Source of the DNA: Candidatus Nomurabacteria bacterium
GTDB taxonomy: Bacteria; Patescibacteriota; Minisyncoccia; Phycocordibacterales; UBA10002
Direction: 5' to 3'
Assembly: GCA_943354745.1 (NCBI GenBank)
Contig: CALRDB010000010.1
Location: forward strand, 1-24,185
DNA length: 24,185 bases
Shown here: piece after piece, positions 1-9,873 of the stretch
Position numbering within the stretch: the stretch's first letter is position 1
Layout of the letters: every line of letters begins with the position of its first letter
Translations under genes and position numbers: made by a program
The notes under the pieces: generated by a model
Told to the model about the DNA's origin: nothing
The model's database searches: none
Seen by the model: only the letters and a program-made list of their open reading frames with translations

Positions 1-100
1 CCAAAGAACTTCTCGGTCTTGATTAAGACCGATTAGGTGGATAAAGTACTGAATGGGGAACTCGACGAATTCATAGAAGTGGAGAAAAATCTATAGAGCG

Positions 101-109
101 TGGTACAAT
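101..109 (+). promoter_or_regulatory. Extended -10 promoter of the giant surface-protein gene
   Basis: TGG followed by TACAAT (104-109) forms an extended -10 element. It ends 8 nt before the ATG at 118, so transcription should begin within a base or two of the start codon and the mRNA would be leaderless. No convincing -35 box is seen at 17 nt. The site argues for ATG 118 over GTG 100, because GTG 100 overlaps the promoter. Confidence 0.5.
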
Positions 110-117
110 TATCCGCA

Positions 118-3100
118 ATGAAACGGGTTGGTGTAACCACAGCGTCGTGTTGTCTCTTTTTGGTTGTTCTTTCGGCATTTGCGTTGCCGTCTTTTGCGTT
201 TGCGGAGAACGCGATGCCCTATGCGCGGTATTGTCCCGACCCGACCGATATTTTTACCGGTATCGCTCACGAGACTGAGTATACCCCGAAGATAACAGTG
301 AAGGTTGATCCAGTGTTTGAGTCCGCGATGCTGAAGGCTCATCCCTCCATTCCGCGGCTTCCCCTTACACCGGTCTACGATATCGTTGTTACGGCGGTGC
401 CGACGATTAATCAATATTGTCTCCCGCAATATGATGACCGCGGACAACTTATAGCTCCGGTAACTCCGCCGGATATCTTGCCGTTCAACGGGGAAATCAT
501 TATCGGCAACTCACCCATTACGAAACAGGGTAGTATTTTTGTCATTGGCCCCGGTCAATTTAAGCTCGCAGGAAAAACCGAGACAGGGGAGTGGAAATAT
601 GAATGGAAGCTCAAAGGTTGGCCGAATGGAATTACGAAAGAAGTGGACATGTTGCGCTTGTTTAAAGCTATGAACTCGGAACCGCGCGAGCCTATCAATG
701 TGAGGGTAGAAGTGAAGCGGCCAAATAAGGAAGTGATGTTCGAGATAACGGGGGCACCTTTCGATAATTGTTCACGGCTCGGGTCGAAGAAGGAGATCGT
801 CTGGGGACGCAAAAAAATAATTACCGTGCAGGGTTTCAGCGTGCCTTCCCTGGACCCTTTTCAAAGCTGGATGGGGAAACTTGTGCCGGGGTCAGTGGTA
901 ACTCCGGGATTTTCTAATATGAAGAAAAATACGGAAAGTCTTCTTTCTGAAGCCGAAATAGAGCGACAGAAAGGTAATCACGTACTTGCAGTCGGTCACT
1001 CGTTTGGGTCAATTGTCGTCTTTGATAGTCAGAAAAAATTTAAACCAGACGCGTGTATTGATTTCATGTTTCTAGACCCACCTTATGACAGCGTGGCTGG
1101 ATTCCCCTTAATAGCAGGCACTCCGTTTGGGAAAGCGGTCAAGGCGGCAAATGATGCTGTTATCAAAGACAATCACTACACTATTGATTGGACTAAAGGT
1201 CGAGGCCTGTCGCATCCCTTTTTACACCACCCGTTCATGTTTCGTAAATTCTCTAAGAAGAGTAACGCAAATCTTAAGGCACTCGAAACGATAATCAAGG
1301 ACTGGCAGTCGAGCAAACAGGATTGGATGCCGCCTAAAAGCAAGAAGACAGGAGTAGTGCAAAATCAAGTCATTCTTTCGGCAGCCGCCTTGGTTGGGGA
1401 AGGATTAGCGCAGTCGGCTGGCGGACAGACACTTTCTCAAGACGATACTTCTCCGAATACGCCGGTTATAGTAAGACTATCTTCAGTCAAAGGGTCGATT
1501 GGTTCCAGTTTGAAAATAAGTGGCCTGAATTTCGGAACAAAAGTGACGGTGTATCTTGAAAATGATTCCGGCGGTTTCGCTTGGCAGGAAGGTTTGGCGG
1601 TGAGAAAAGAAGAGGGACAAGATACCGTTACCTATACGATTCCGAAGGAAATGTTAGCGGTTGACGAGACGACGTATGACGCATATATTGCAAAACCGCT
1701 TTCGGTTGGGCTCTACTCTCTTTCTCTATCCGGCAGCGAAGAAACTTCGTTCGGGTCTGAACCTGTCTCGTTTGAAGTGACTTCGGGTAATATAACCACA
1801 CTCACTCCCCGCCTCGGTGCGGATGGGAAACCCCTCCCTGTGCGGAAGTCGGAGATTCCAAGTTCACCTGGGAGTGAAGTTCGCTACGGCACTGCTTCAG
1901 ATTGCAAAGAGGGTGTTACGGCGAAAGGGACGTTCCAGTATCCGTCCGGGATTGCATTGAGTGAAAGCGGAAATCCGAAGATGCAGATTATCGTCGACCC
2001 AAAGTTTAACGACAAAATGAAAGCGGAGCGCGGCACTCCCGACCTTCCCGTTACTCCTATCTATGATCTCGTAGTCCAAGCGGTGCCGGCATTCTCCTCT
2101 TGCTACACCGACACGCCGGAGAAGTTTTCTACCGAGCCGCCGAAGGAGTTGCCGTTTCGCGCATATATCGCCGTAGGTCAAGAAACACTCCTTTTTGGCT
2201 CTCTTGTATGGTACGGGAAAAAAGACAACCAAAGCCGTTTGCTCTATGAGTGGAAGCTTGATGGCTGGCCAAGCGGAATTGTGTCGTCCGAGAAACTTGA
2301 GAAAATCATCAAAGCGGTTCAAGAAAGTGACTCCTCGCTCCGGCTCGGGGCCACCATCAATCTGCCTAATCGTCCTATTCGGCAAGAGGAAACACCTACC
2401 TCATTCGAATTATGCGCGCCGCTTTCAGGCGGGTCGCCACACTCCGTCGTATTGATGCGCGGGAAGAGTATGGAGGCTCTCGCCTCGTCTATGGCACAAT
2501 CTGAAGATAAGATTCGGCAAAATGGTTTTGAAGCAATACAGCCCTTCAAAAAATATAGCGTCTTTACAGAAAATTACGCACGAAAAAGTTACTTCGCGCA
2601 TTTTATAGACCTTTCGGAACACGACGATACAGGCTGGGCAATGCTTTCTAAGAAGTTATTTATCGCGGCGAACAGTCGTCCAAAGAATATATCTGCCTGC
2701 GGACCCAACGCAAGTCAGTATTTTTTTCTCACCAGTCGCCCGCAGGGCGGACTCAACTACGCTCCCTATGGCGGTAAAATCGCTTTTATCAGCACGCCGA
2801 CGGTAGAAGTCGCCATGCACGAAACGGCACACTCATTCGCAGGACTGGAGGATGAATACCATTTTGGTTTCGACCTAACGCTGTACAACGCGAACTGCGC
2901 TACGGCATCAACACGACCGGGAATCCCCGTACCAACCACAGACAGTCAAAAAGCACTTCTCGCGAAAATCGAGCAAGCTCCCCGCAATTCTGACCTCACT
3001 TTCTTCAAACGCGCCTACTGGGACACTTACGGAGATACGATTAAAGGATGTGGTGTGAACAGTCAATTCCGACCTTCGTTGAAGAGCATTATGAACACCA

Positions 3101-6100
3101 ACGGTTTTAATTCCGACAAATTCAACATTCCAAGTTGCGTGTGGATACTCAAAGCGATCAAGGGAACGAGTTCCGATGCGGATTGGCAGGAGTGCATGGC
3201 TCTTGACGGTCTTGAGAAGCCGACGGCGCGTTCTGACGGAATCATCAGTCTTTCACCCCCGCCTTTCTTTTCTGCCTGGTTCCAAAATCAGCTGGCCGCC
3301 ATAGGAGCGATAACCGATACGGTGTCCTCGGGTAGCGATACTCCTTTTGTCAATCTCGAATATTTTTCACCAAACGGAAAAGAAATCAAAAATGAAATCT
3401 ATCAACGTGTCAGCGGAAACGGAGAAAATGCGGTGTGGCAAGTGGTGGTAGCTGAACAGGACGATGTCATCCCCGCAACTTCACAGGTCGCAGGCACTCC
3501 ACCATCAGAGGGAACAACCTGCATTGCTCCAAACACTGCTCCAAAGATTATTACGGTTGGAGGCGTTGGCTCTACTTATACCCATCCGTTCTTTGCGTGG
3601 GTGCAGGGTCTTGGTGCTGTAGTTGGGGAGATACCGCTTGATGGAGTAAGCGTAGAACAAGCATCTGCACTTCTTACGAGTAAAATCAACGAACAACTTA
3701 CCGCGGGGAATCGTGTAGTGGTCGTGGCGCACTCTCTCGGTTCGGTGATTGCGTTTAACTTAAGCACAGCGTTTAAGGGAAAGCCCGTAGAGTTTATTTA
3801 TATTGACCCGCCATACGATAGTGTGGGTCCCGTGCGGTGTGTGGCGTCATTCTGTAGCGAGACGGCACGAGCCATAAACTTAGCCTTCGGACACGGCATC
3901 AAAGATGACCCCAATATTGTTGACTGGACTAAGGGGAAAAGTACCGATCCTCTCCATGACCCGTGGGGCAGTTTAAAGAGTGGGAAGGTACAGGAACCAC
4001 CGAAAAAGCCTCTTGATATCAAGGGAGGGGAACTCCTTGGTGACTTGAATCGGCCCGGACTTACTGTGGAGAAAAATGCTGAATTACGGAGAAATTTAGA
4101 CGACCTTACAAACAAGATTCAGGAGCGTTTGAAGTGTGCGGAAGAGAAGAAGTTCACTCCGGTTGACGGTGAGCCGTACCAAGGCAAGGCGGCATCTTCC
4201 GCACAATTTTCCTCAGGTGCAAAGGTGAAAGTGTCTTTGTCCGACGACCGAACCCCACCTGCAGAGTTTTCGGTGCTTACTACTGGAGAAAAGGCGACTA
4301 AACCGGAAACCTGTCTGGACACAAGCGGACAGAGAGTGTTCGCTACTAACCCAAAACCGCTTCAGACAAGCTGGGGTCAGGAAGCGAACTGCGCGCAAGG
4401 AATTTCTGACGCGACGGCGCTGTACAAACGGAAGGCGGAGATTGTTGCAAGTATCGCTACTACTCAGCAGTATATTGATGTGGCAGTATCTTCTCTGGCG
4501 GAGATAAAAGATATGACCACCCTTGATGGAGTGTCTTTTTCTCTCATGTCCGCCGGAGAGAAGCAGGAGAAGGGGTATGACAAAGTAAATGGCGTCACAC
4601 TTCAGTGTGTAGCAGGCGCGCTTACACCACTCGGTACTGCAAGTAGCAACAAAGTGGAAACATATTCGGCTTCATCTCCAGCGATTTTAAAAAAGGTTGC
4701 AGACTTAAAGCAGAAGCAAGCCGTTGCCAAGCAAGCTTTTCTTAGCGAGGGGGAAAAAGAGAAAGGTATCGTCAACAACGCGACACTCGGGCGACTCACT
4801 GCCCTTAAGAGCGCGCTTAAGGAGGATTTTATCCTCGTCACAAGCAAGGCTTTTGCGGAAAGACAATCCAGCCTAGGTGGTGCAGCTGCAGCGATACCTC
4901 TTTCGGTTAAACTCGGTCGTACTTCAGATGGCAAAGCGAAGCAGTGTACCTCGTTTGCTTTTGGGGTACAAACGAAGCTCGCGATAGGCGGTGTTAAGGG
5001 TACTTTCCTTGAGAGTACGGTTGCATTTGGTGATCAAGTCTTTGATCGTGATTGTATACCAGAAGCGTATCTTCTCGGTGAACTCAAAGCGGGTATGGAG
5101 AGTAATGTCACCTATTACAAGAAGCTGAAGGAAGGATACGAGACGCTTCTTCATCAGACGGAGCCGCAACTCCGAGCACTTGAAGCAGCTAAGTTTAATT
5201 GCGTTAACCCAACCATTCTTGCTTCCGGCGGGACATCAGTCAGGAAGTCGACCATACCAACCCGACCTGAGGTAGCAGGAGAAGAAGGTTCCGAAGCCTA
5301 CCAAGGTCACGCGGCGGATTCGGCGCAAGTCGGAAAAATCCCCGATGGAGAGGATATTGGAGTCTCGTGTTCTGGCAAGGTGCAAGAAAAGACGGCTGAC
5401 GGACAGTATGTATTGTGGCAGGCAAGAGCAATCGGCTCGAACAAAGGGTACACTTTTACATGGTCAGGTACCGATGCTTTGTCCGGTAACGGCCCGACAG
5501 TACGCAAAGTATATGCCGTGGGGGGTTGGAAACGCATCAGAGTGGAGATTGTTTCGGGACCAAAAGAAGCGTCCTGTGACGCAACTGTCTTCGTGCCGGA
5601 TGATAGTCCCGCACTTTCAACCGTCGAACTTGAATCAAACGATGTATACGTAATAGAAGTGGACAGCGCTGAAACCGATACACGAATGCATTACTTCAGT
5701 TCCTACTTTTATGAAAAGTACAAGAGGGATGACTGGGATTTTCTCGCATTTTTCTCGCAATTTGCACCAACTAGCGATAGCGGGAACTTGTATCATATTA
5801 ACGTTAAAAACGATGTTAAGGGTATAGGACTTAGGTTATTTGATAGTACCAAGCGATATGGTAGCGAAGGCAGGCTTTGGGGAATCGGTATTTTAAAGAA
5901 CCCTGACATGTACAGTGGGTTTCCGTACGACGCTTTGCTGGAGGAAGTCTTCGCTCATACAATGGGTGTCTTTGTAGACAACGGAAGCGGGGCCCTACCG
6001 GTTCGCAACCTTCTCAACCCGGCACATTGGAGCAATTGTATGAGTTTTCCCAAGGAAAAAAATGGCCACTATGACTATTGGAATGCTTACACATGGCAAA

Positions 6101-7788
6101 ACAACGGCGATGGAACGTGGACGAGGACAAAAGGATATTCTTTAGAATCTACACGGCTTGATCCGTTCATGCTATATCTTTCTGGTTTCCTATCTCCGGA
6201 AAGAGTGCCTGATGCGACGCTTCTAAAGCCGTTAAGCGGTGATACTACCGAATGCAACAGGTTAAGTACGATACGTGCAACCGCACAAAGTATTTCCATC
6301 AACGATATCATTGCGCTTCACGGTCCTCGTGTTCCGTCATCGAAAGACTCACCAAAGAAATTTAGAACAGCCTTCGTACTTGTTGTGCTCAAGGGTTCGA
6401 CTCCGTCAAGTGAAATGCTTAAGCAGCTTGCTGCTTGGTCAAAAAGCTGGCCGGCCGTACTCGCACAGGCAGTAGATACTTCAGCTTTCTCCGCGTCTTC
6501 CGTAAAGTCGTCAATTCGAATTAGCCGTGGTGGAGAATTTAATTACCCTGAACTGCCGATCGGAAGCCTCCCTCAAGGACTAGCAAGTTTTGATATTATC
6601 GCAAGCGAAGCTGTCCGTCTCTCGAGGTTGGAATTTAGGATTTCAGTAACCGGCAATTCGTCCGCTCTTTCAGGAATGAATTCATTTGGGTTGTACCGTC
6701 TTAATCCCCCCGGCTATATTGGATATGGGAAATTTGGGATTAACCGCGAGTCCGTTGTATTCTCAAATTCTATTGATATCGACGCGGGAGTCACCACTTT
6801 CGCTCTAGGCGCTATTCCAGGCTCGAAATTCTCCCCCGGTCAGAAACTTACCCTTTCAGCGAATTTCTACAAAGACGATATTGAGGCGACGAGTAAGACA
6901 GACCCGAAGCGTTATTTGAACTTTTCTAAAAGTGAAGTGATGATTAATACGCTTACCGCGGTCCTTCCAAATCAGGGGGTGAAAGCACCTGCGCAAGGAA
7001 ACCTACCTGCCGAAGTCCTTCGTGCTCCTGCAAAGGTAGATAAGAACGGAGTTAATCTCTCCGTGACAAAACCGACCATTTCGGGATCCTCTGCGGGCGA
7101 GGGGAAATTATACGCCGGTGAGATGACGCTAAAAGCATCGGTGATGAGTGAGGGTTTGGAGGTAGCACAGACATTCAACAACAGTCTGCAGTATCGTGAT
7201 GTCGCGACAGGCGGTCCGTGGACCGACTGGGTGAAGTTTGAAGTGGCAGGACTCAACGCGGGTGGTAGGGCCGATGTGAAGCAAACATGGGGAGGCGGGG
7301 TGGGGGAATGGGAGTTTCGCCTCGTCGCCGATAACGGAAACGCTGTTCCGGAATCGGAAGAGCAGGATAATCAGTCAGGATCTGTTCATGTCGTCATTGT
7401 ACCGAAGGCGGGCGAGTCGGCCGTACAGCCGGTGGAGAAAGCCACAGGCCCAGCGAAACTGCTACTCTCTCCGCCGGTTATTTCGGGACAACAAGTAGGT
7501 TTCGGGAAGGTTCGAGCAGGTTCTATGACCATTTCAGCCAAGGCAACCAACGCAGGGGGAGGAGAACTTCCCGCCAGTGAAGGTCTCTTTCAATATTCCG
7601 TTGATGGCCGAGTGTGGATTGACTGGGTGAAGAGCGGTGTATCAACACTAGGCGCTGGAGTGAGCCATACTAACGTGTATGATTGGGAAGGAGGTTCGGG
7701 GAATTGGTATTTCCGATTTTGCGTGAACGAAGAATCGCTCGGCCGAGAGTGCTCCTCGAATGCATTTGTGGAGGTTGTGTCGAATTAA
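118..7788 (+). CDS. Giant secreted multidomain protein with hydrolase-like and M64-like peptidase modules
   Basis: This 2556-residue exported protein has an N-terminal signal peptide (about residues 1-29, ending near SFAFA). Two copies of a module (about 59-172 and 622-721) share LP(L/V)TP(V/I)YD(I/L)VV and YEWKL-GWP-GI. Two alpha/beta-hydrolase-like modules follow the same pattern (about 232-358 and 1142-1269): nucleophile elbows GHSFG (Ser295) and AHSLG (Ser1206), each followed by DPPYDSV and DWTKG. An IPT/TIG-like domain lies near 450-558. HETAHSFAGLEDEY (901-914) matches the HExxH...GL-DEY pattern of M64 peptidases, with a candidate Met-turn downstream (SIMNTNG). Helical, partly coiled-coil stretches (about 1320-1690), a PKD-like domain (about 1748-1831), a degenerate metallopeptidase-like region (about 1842-2040) and two CARDB-like repeats (about 2310-2556) follow. 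Many cysteines fit an extracellular location. ATG 118 was chosen over GTG 100 because it starts the signal peptide and follows a -10 box. Domain names come from motif reading; substrates are unknown. Confidence 0.85.
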   Translation: MKRVGVTTASCCLFLVVLSAFALPSFAFAENAMPYARYCPDPTDIFTGIAHETEYTPKITVKVDPVFESAMLKAHPSIPRLPLTPVYDIVVTAVPTINQYCLPQYDDRGQLIAPVTPPDILPFNGEIIIGNSPITKQGSIFVIGPGQFKLAGKTETGEWKYEWKLKGWPNGITKEVDMLRLFKAMNSEPREPINVRVEVKRPNKEVMFEITGAPFDNCSRLGSKKEIVWGRKKIITVQGFSVPSLDPFQSWMGKLVPGSVVTPGFSNMKKNTESLLSEAEIERQKGNHVLAVGHSFGSIVVFDSQKKFKPDACIDFMFLDPPYDSVAGFPLIAGTPFGKAVKAANDAVIKDNHYTIDWTKGRGLSHPFLHHPFMFRKFSKKSNANLKALETIIKDWQSSKQDWMPPKSKKTGVVQNQVILSAAALVGEGLAQSAGGQTLSQDDTSPNTPVIVRLSSVKGSIGSSLKISGLNFGTKVTVYLENDSGGFAWQEGLAVRKEEGQDTVTYTIPKEMLAVDETTYDAYIAKPLSVGLYSLSLSGSEETSFGSEPVSFEVTSGNITTLTPRLGADGKPLPVRKSEIPSSPGSEVRYGTASDCKEGVTAKGTFQYPSGIALSESGNPKMQIIVDPKFNDKMKAERGTPDLPVTPIYDLVVQAVPAFSSCYTDTPEKFSTEPPKELPFRAYIAVGQETLLFGSLVWYGKKDNQSRLLYEWKLDGWPSGIVSSEKLEKIIKAVQESDSSLRLGATINLPNRPIRQEETPTSFELCAPLSGGSPHSVVLMRGKSMEALASSMAQSEDKIRQNGFEAIQPFKKYSVFTENYARKSYFAHFIDLSEHDDTGWAMLSKKLFIAANSRPKNISACGPNASQYFFLTSRPQGGLNYAPYGGKIAFISTPTVEVAMHETAHSFAGLEDEYHFGFDLTLYNANCATASTRPGIPVPTTDSQKALLAKIEQAPRNSDLTFFKRAYWDTYGDTIKGCGVNSQFRPSLKSIMNTNGFNSDKFNIPSCVWILKAIKGTSSDADWQECMALDGLEKPTARSDGIISLSPPPFFSAWFQNQLAAIGAITDTVSSGSDTPFVNLEYFSPNGKEIKNEIYQRVSGNGENAVWQVVVAEQDDVIPATSQVAGTPPSEGTTCIAPNTAPKIITVGGVGSTYTHPFFAWVQGLGAVVGEIPLDGVSVEQASALLTSKINEQLTAGNRVVVVAHSLGSVIAFNLSTAFKGKPVEFIYIDPPYDSVGPVRCVASFCSETARAINLAFGHGIKDDPNIVDWTKGKSTDPLHDPWGSLKSGKVQEPPKKPLDIKGGELLGDLNRPGLTVEKNAELRRNLDDLTNKIQERLKCAEEKKFTPVDGEPYQGKAASSAQFSSGAKVKVSLSDDRTPPAEFSVLTTGEKATKPETCLDTSGQRVFATNPKPLQTSWGQEANCAQGISDATALYKRKAEIVASIATTQQYIDVAVSSLAEIKDMTTLDGVSFSLMSAGEKQEKGYDKVNGVTLQCVAGALTPLGTASSNKVETYSASSPAILKKVADLKQKQAVAKQAFLSEGEKEKGIVNNATLGRLTALKSALKEDFILVTSKAFAERQSSLGGAAAAIPLSVKLGRTSDGKAKQCTSFAFGVQTKLAIGGVKGTFLESTVAFGDQVFDRDCIPEAYLLGELKAGMESNVTYYKKLKEGYETLLHQTEPQLRALEAAKFNCVNPTILASGGTSVRKSTIPTRPEVAGEEGSEAYQGHAADSAQVGKIPDGEDIGVSCSGKVQEKTADGQYVLWQARAIGSNKGYTFTWSGTDALSGNGPTVRKVYAVGGWKRIRVEIVSGPKEASCDATVFVPDDSPALSTVELESNDVYVIEVDSAETDTRMHYFSSYFYEKYKRDDWDFLAFFSQFAPTSDSGNLYHINVKNDVKGIGLRLFDSTKRYGSEGRLWGIGILKNPDMYSGFPYDALLEEVFAHTMGVFVDNGSGALPVRNLLNPAHWSNCMSFPKEKNGHYDYWNAYTWQNNGDGTWTRTKGYSLESTRLDPFMLYLSGFLSPERVPDATLLKPLSGDTTECNRLSTIRATAQSISINDIIALHGPRVPSSKDSPKKFRTAFVLVVLKGSTPSSEMLKQLAAWSKSWPAVLAQAVDTSAFSASSVKSSIRISRGGEFNYPELPIGSLPQGLASFDIIASEAVRLSRLEFRISVTGNSSALSGMNSFGLYRLNPPGYIGYGKFGINRESVVFSNSIDIDAGVTTFALGAIPGSKFSPGQKLTLSANFYKDDIEATSKTDPKRYLNFSKSEVMINTLTAVLPNQGVKAPAQGNLPAEVLRAPAKVDKNGVNLSVTKPTISGSSAGEGKLYAGEMTLKASVMSEGLEVAQTFNNSLQYRDVATGGPWTDWVKFEVAGLNAGGRADVKQTWGGGVGEWEFRLVADNGNAVPESEEQDNQSGSVHVVIVPKAGESAVQPVEKATGPAKLLLSPPVISGQQVGFGKVRAGSMTISAKATNAGGGELPASEGLFQYSVDGRVWIDWVKSGVSTLGAGVSHTNVYDWEGGSGNWYFRFCVNEESLGRECSSNAFVEVVSN

Positions 7789-7837
7789 AGCGACCTGTCC
7801 AAGCTTAATCAGTCGTGTATCGTTGTAGGATACTTTT

Positions 7838-9868
7838 ATGAACCGAATATACACATTACTGTGCATCGCTGGTATTTTGTGTATTGTCTTGGTGTCTAGT
7901 TCGTCAATCCAGAAGAGTATTCCTACTCAGGATTTGTCCGCGCAAGTCGCAGTATCTCAGACCCCCCCCGCTTCGGGTGCAGATATCGAAGCTTTGCAAA
8001 AACGCTTGGCTGATCTTTTGGCGTTTTTGGAGACCCTTAGTCGCAAAGCCAACAGTCTTCCTGACGTACCTCCTCCGTTGTTGGAGGGTGACGTCCAGCT
8101 CGTCGGCACGGGAGATAGAGCGGGTCGCCTCTCTGCTTCATTTGGGTCCGTTCCCATATTTGAGCACGGCGACATAACTCTTCAGGTCATCAATAAGGCG
8201 AGTCGGGCAATTACTTTTATTGAGATTTCTGGTCTTGGAACACTTTTTCACTATAAAGGTGGGGCGTTCCCTGGGACGAATCGTGATGATGCTTGCCAGA
8301 AGACAATTCCTGGTAAGAGTACCTGTACGGTAACGGTAACTTTTTCTCCTGCCGGAGTAGGGGCTGATTATGGATCAGGTCTGGTAAGAATGCAGACGGG
8401 GTTAACGCTGAAGTATCTTGACGGAAGCAGGCAGGGAGAGACACTTATTATGGTAATCGGTGGCTTTAGTGATAAAAATTCTACGGGAAATCTATTAGCG
8501 ATCGTTGATGTGCTTACACACCCTACTGCACTGGGGGAATCACGGGACATAGGAGTCCGTATTGGCCTCAAAGATTCGCTCGACACGAGCACTGTATTTT
8601 TCAAGAATGTTTCTGTGGCAAAAGTTACAGAACCGTTCTCTCTCTTAAAAAATGATTGCAAACCGGATACGTACCAAGCTTCCTGTTTTCTAAAATTCAT
8701 ACTCAAGCCACTACAAGGTGGTGTCTACTCTGACACTATAACTTTTTCGCTTGATACCGGAGCCGGTACCCCATTGAAATTGTCTGCCGAGTTGAAAGGG
8801 GTGGTGGCGACTTTTGACCCGTCACAGAGTTTGCTTATTGTTTACAACAGTGCGGTTCCAGAGAGTGTTTTAGCTAAAGACTATTATCTTACGCACCGAC
8901 CTGGTATCGCGAACGCGAATATGGTTGCCGTCAATTATCCAACTACGCCGGCCTGTGCTTCGGCCTATTGCTTGAGTCAAGCGTATGAGATTATGACCTC
9001 TCGGCAGTTGTTTCGTGATAAAATTCTTTTACCTATCACCACATGGAAAGCTGCAAATCCGAATAAGAAAATAACCGACATAGTACTTATGCGTGGGATT
9101 CCAAGTCGTCCACAGGAAGGTGCCGACGGGAATTCAATGTTGTGGCAAGGGGAAGGTAGTACACAGATGATTCTCCACACCCTTTTTTCCGGTGCATTCG
9201 TTACCTCACTTGATATGGGATCACTTGGAGCTACAAGAGCCTATGTTGATAAACTTGCCCTAATGCATAGTCGTATGAAACCACCTTCTATACTCATCTC
9301 ATCCAACGGTACGGGGTATGGAGGGGCGAAGTACTATTTTTCAGATGCAAAGACGGAGTTTCCTGATGATTTTCGAAAGGCGCTACAAGCGAAGGAAGGA
9401 GTATTCAGCGTCAATCCTGAGGCGAGTATTGACTACCGTGCTTATGGTGACTCTATTCTTACTACTGCTCAGAATGTGCTTGGATTTGTCACCTGGGGGG
9501 AGCACGGAGGTATCGGGGGCGATTATGCAATAAATGATACGCTCGCATTCACCGGTAATTCAGGGTGGTACCTTATGGAAACGTTTGAATCATATAACGG
9601 GACATGGACCGCTGGGGCAGACCAGAATAAGCACTTCCAAGGCAATTTCATAAAGTGGTTTTCCGAGAAGGCTTTCAAGGGAGATAACTACGTAAACACG
9701 CCTGTTGGTGCCGTAACGCATGTATGGGAACCAAATTTAACTGGGACGAATGATCCACAAAAGCTTTTTGCTTGCTGGGAAAATAAAGGTTGGTTCAGTA
9801 AGTGTGCATGGGGGAGTCGAGTAACTCCTCTTTTCCAGGCCGTAGGCGACCCTTGGGTAACTCGTTGA
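7838..9868 (+). CDS. Exported TIGR03790-like protein with ASH-type beta domains
   Basis: This 676-residue protein lies 49 nt after the giant gene. The N-terminus has a hydrophobic signal or anchor segment (about 5-23), then a short coiled coil (about 50-70). The middle (about 90-325) holds two beta-sandwich-like repeats. The first has the pattern CxxTIPGKSTCTVTVTFSP and the second has a similar C...C-FLKF pair, as in ASH/choice-of-anchor-D domains. From about 330 to the end it resembles the TIGR03790 family: LLIVYNSAVPES--AKDYYL, GIANANMVAVNYP, TDIVLMRGIPSRP, a late G-V-H-WEPN and a terminal GDPW. No catalytic role is established for that family, and I do not assign one. TAGGAT (7826-7831), 6 nt before the ATG, may be a weak leaderless promoter; no Shine-Dalgarno site is visible. 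Confidence 0.8.
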   Translation: MNRIYTLLCIAGILCIVLVSSSSIQKSIPTQDLSAQVAVSQTPPASGADIEALQKRLADLLAFLETLSRKANSLPDVPPPLLEGDVQLVGTGDRAGRLSASFGSVPIFEHGDITLQVINKASRAITFIEISGLGTLFHYKGGAFPGTNRDDACQKTIPGKSTCTVTVTFSPAGVGADYGSGLVRMQTGLTLKYLDGSRQGETLIMVIGGFSDKNSTGNLLAIVDVLTHPTALGESRDIGVRIGLKDSLDTSTVFFKNVSVAKVTEPFSLLKNDCKPDTYQASCFLKFILKPLQGGVYSDTITFSLDTGAGTPLKLSAELKGVVATFDPSQSLLIVYNSAVPESVLAKDYYLTHRPGIANANMVAVNYPTTPACASAYCLSQAYEIMTSRQLFRDKILLPITTWKAANPNKKITDIVLMRGIPSRPQEGADGNSMLWQGEGSTQMILHTLFSGAFVTSLDMGSLGATRAYVDKLALMHSRMKPPSILISSNGTGYGGAKYYFSDAKTEFPDDFRKALQAKEGVFSVNPEASIDYRAYGDSILTTAQNVLGFVTWGEHGGIGGDYAINDTLAFTGNSGWYLMETFESYNGTWTAGADQNKHFQGNFIKWFSEKAFKGDNYVNTPVGAVTHVWEPNLTGTNDPQKLFACWENKGWFSKCAWGSRVTPLFQAVGDPWVTR

Positions 9869-9873
9869 TATAT

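Noticed and set aside
1..99. Frame reading PKNFSVLIKTD, then TAG, then VDKVLNGELDEFIEVEKNL and a second TAG, plus the hairpin CGGTCTT-gatt-AAGACCG (14-31).
   Set aside because: It may be the end of an upstream gene, but the left edge hides its body. An in-frame TAG splits the two parts, so neither readthrough nor a CDS can be supported. No T-run follows the hairpin.
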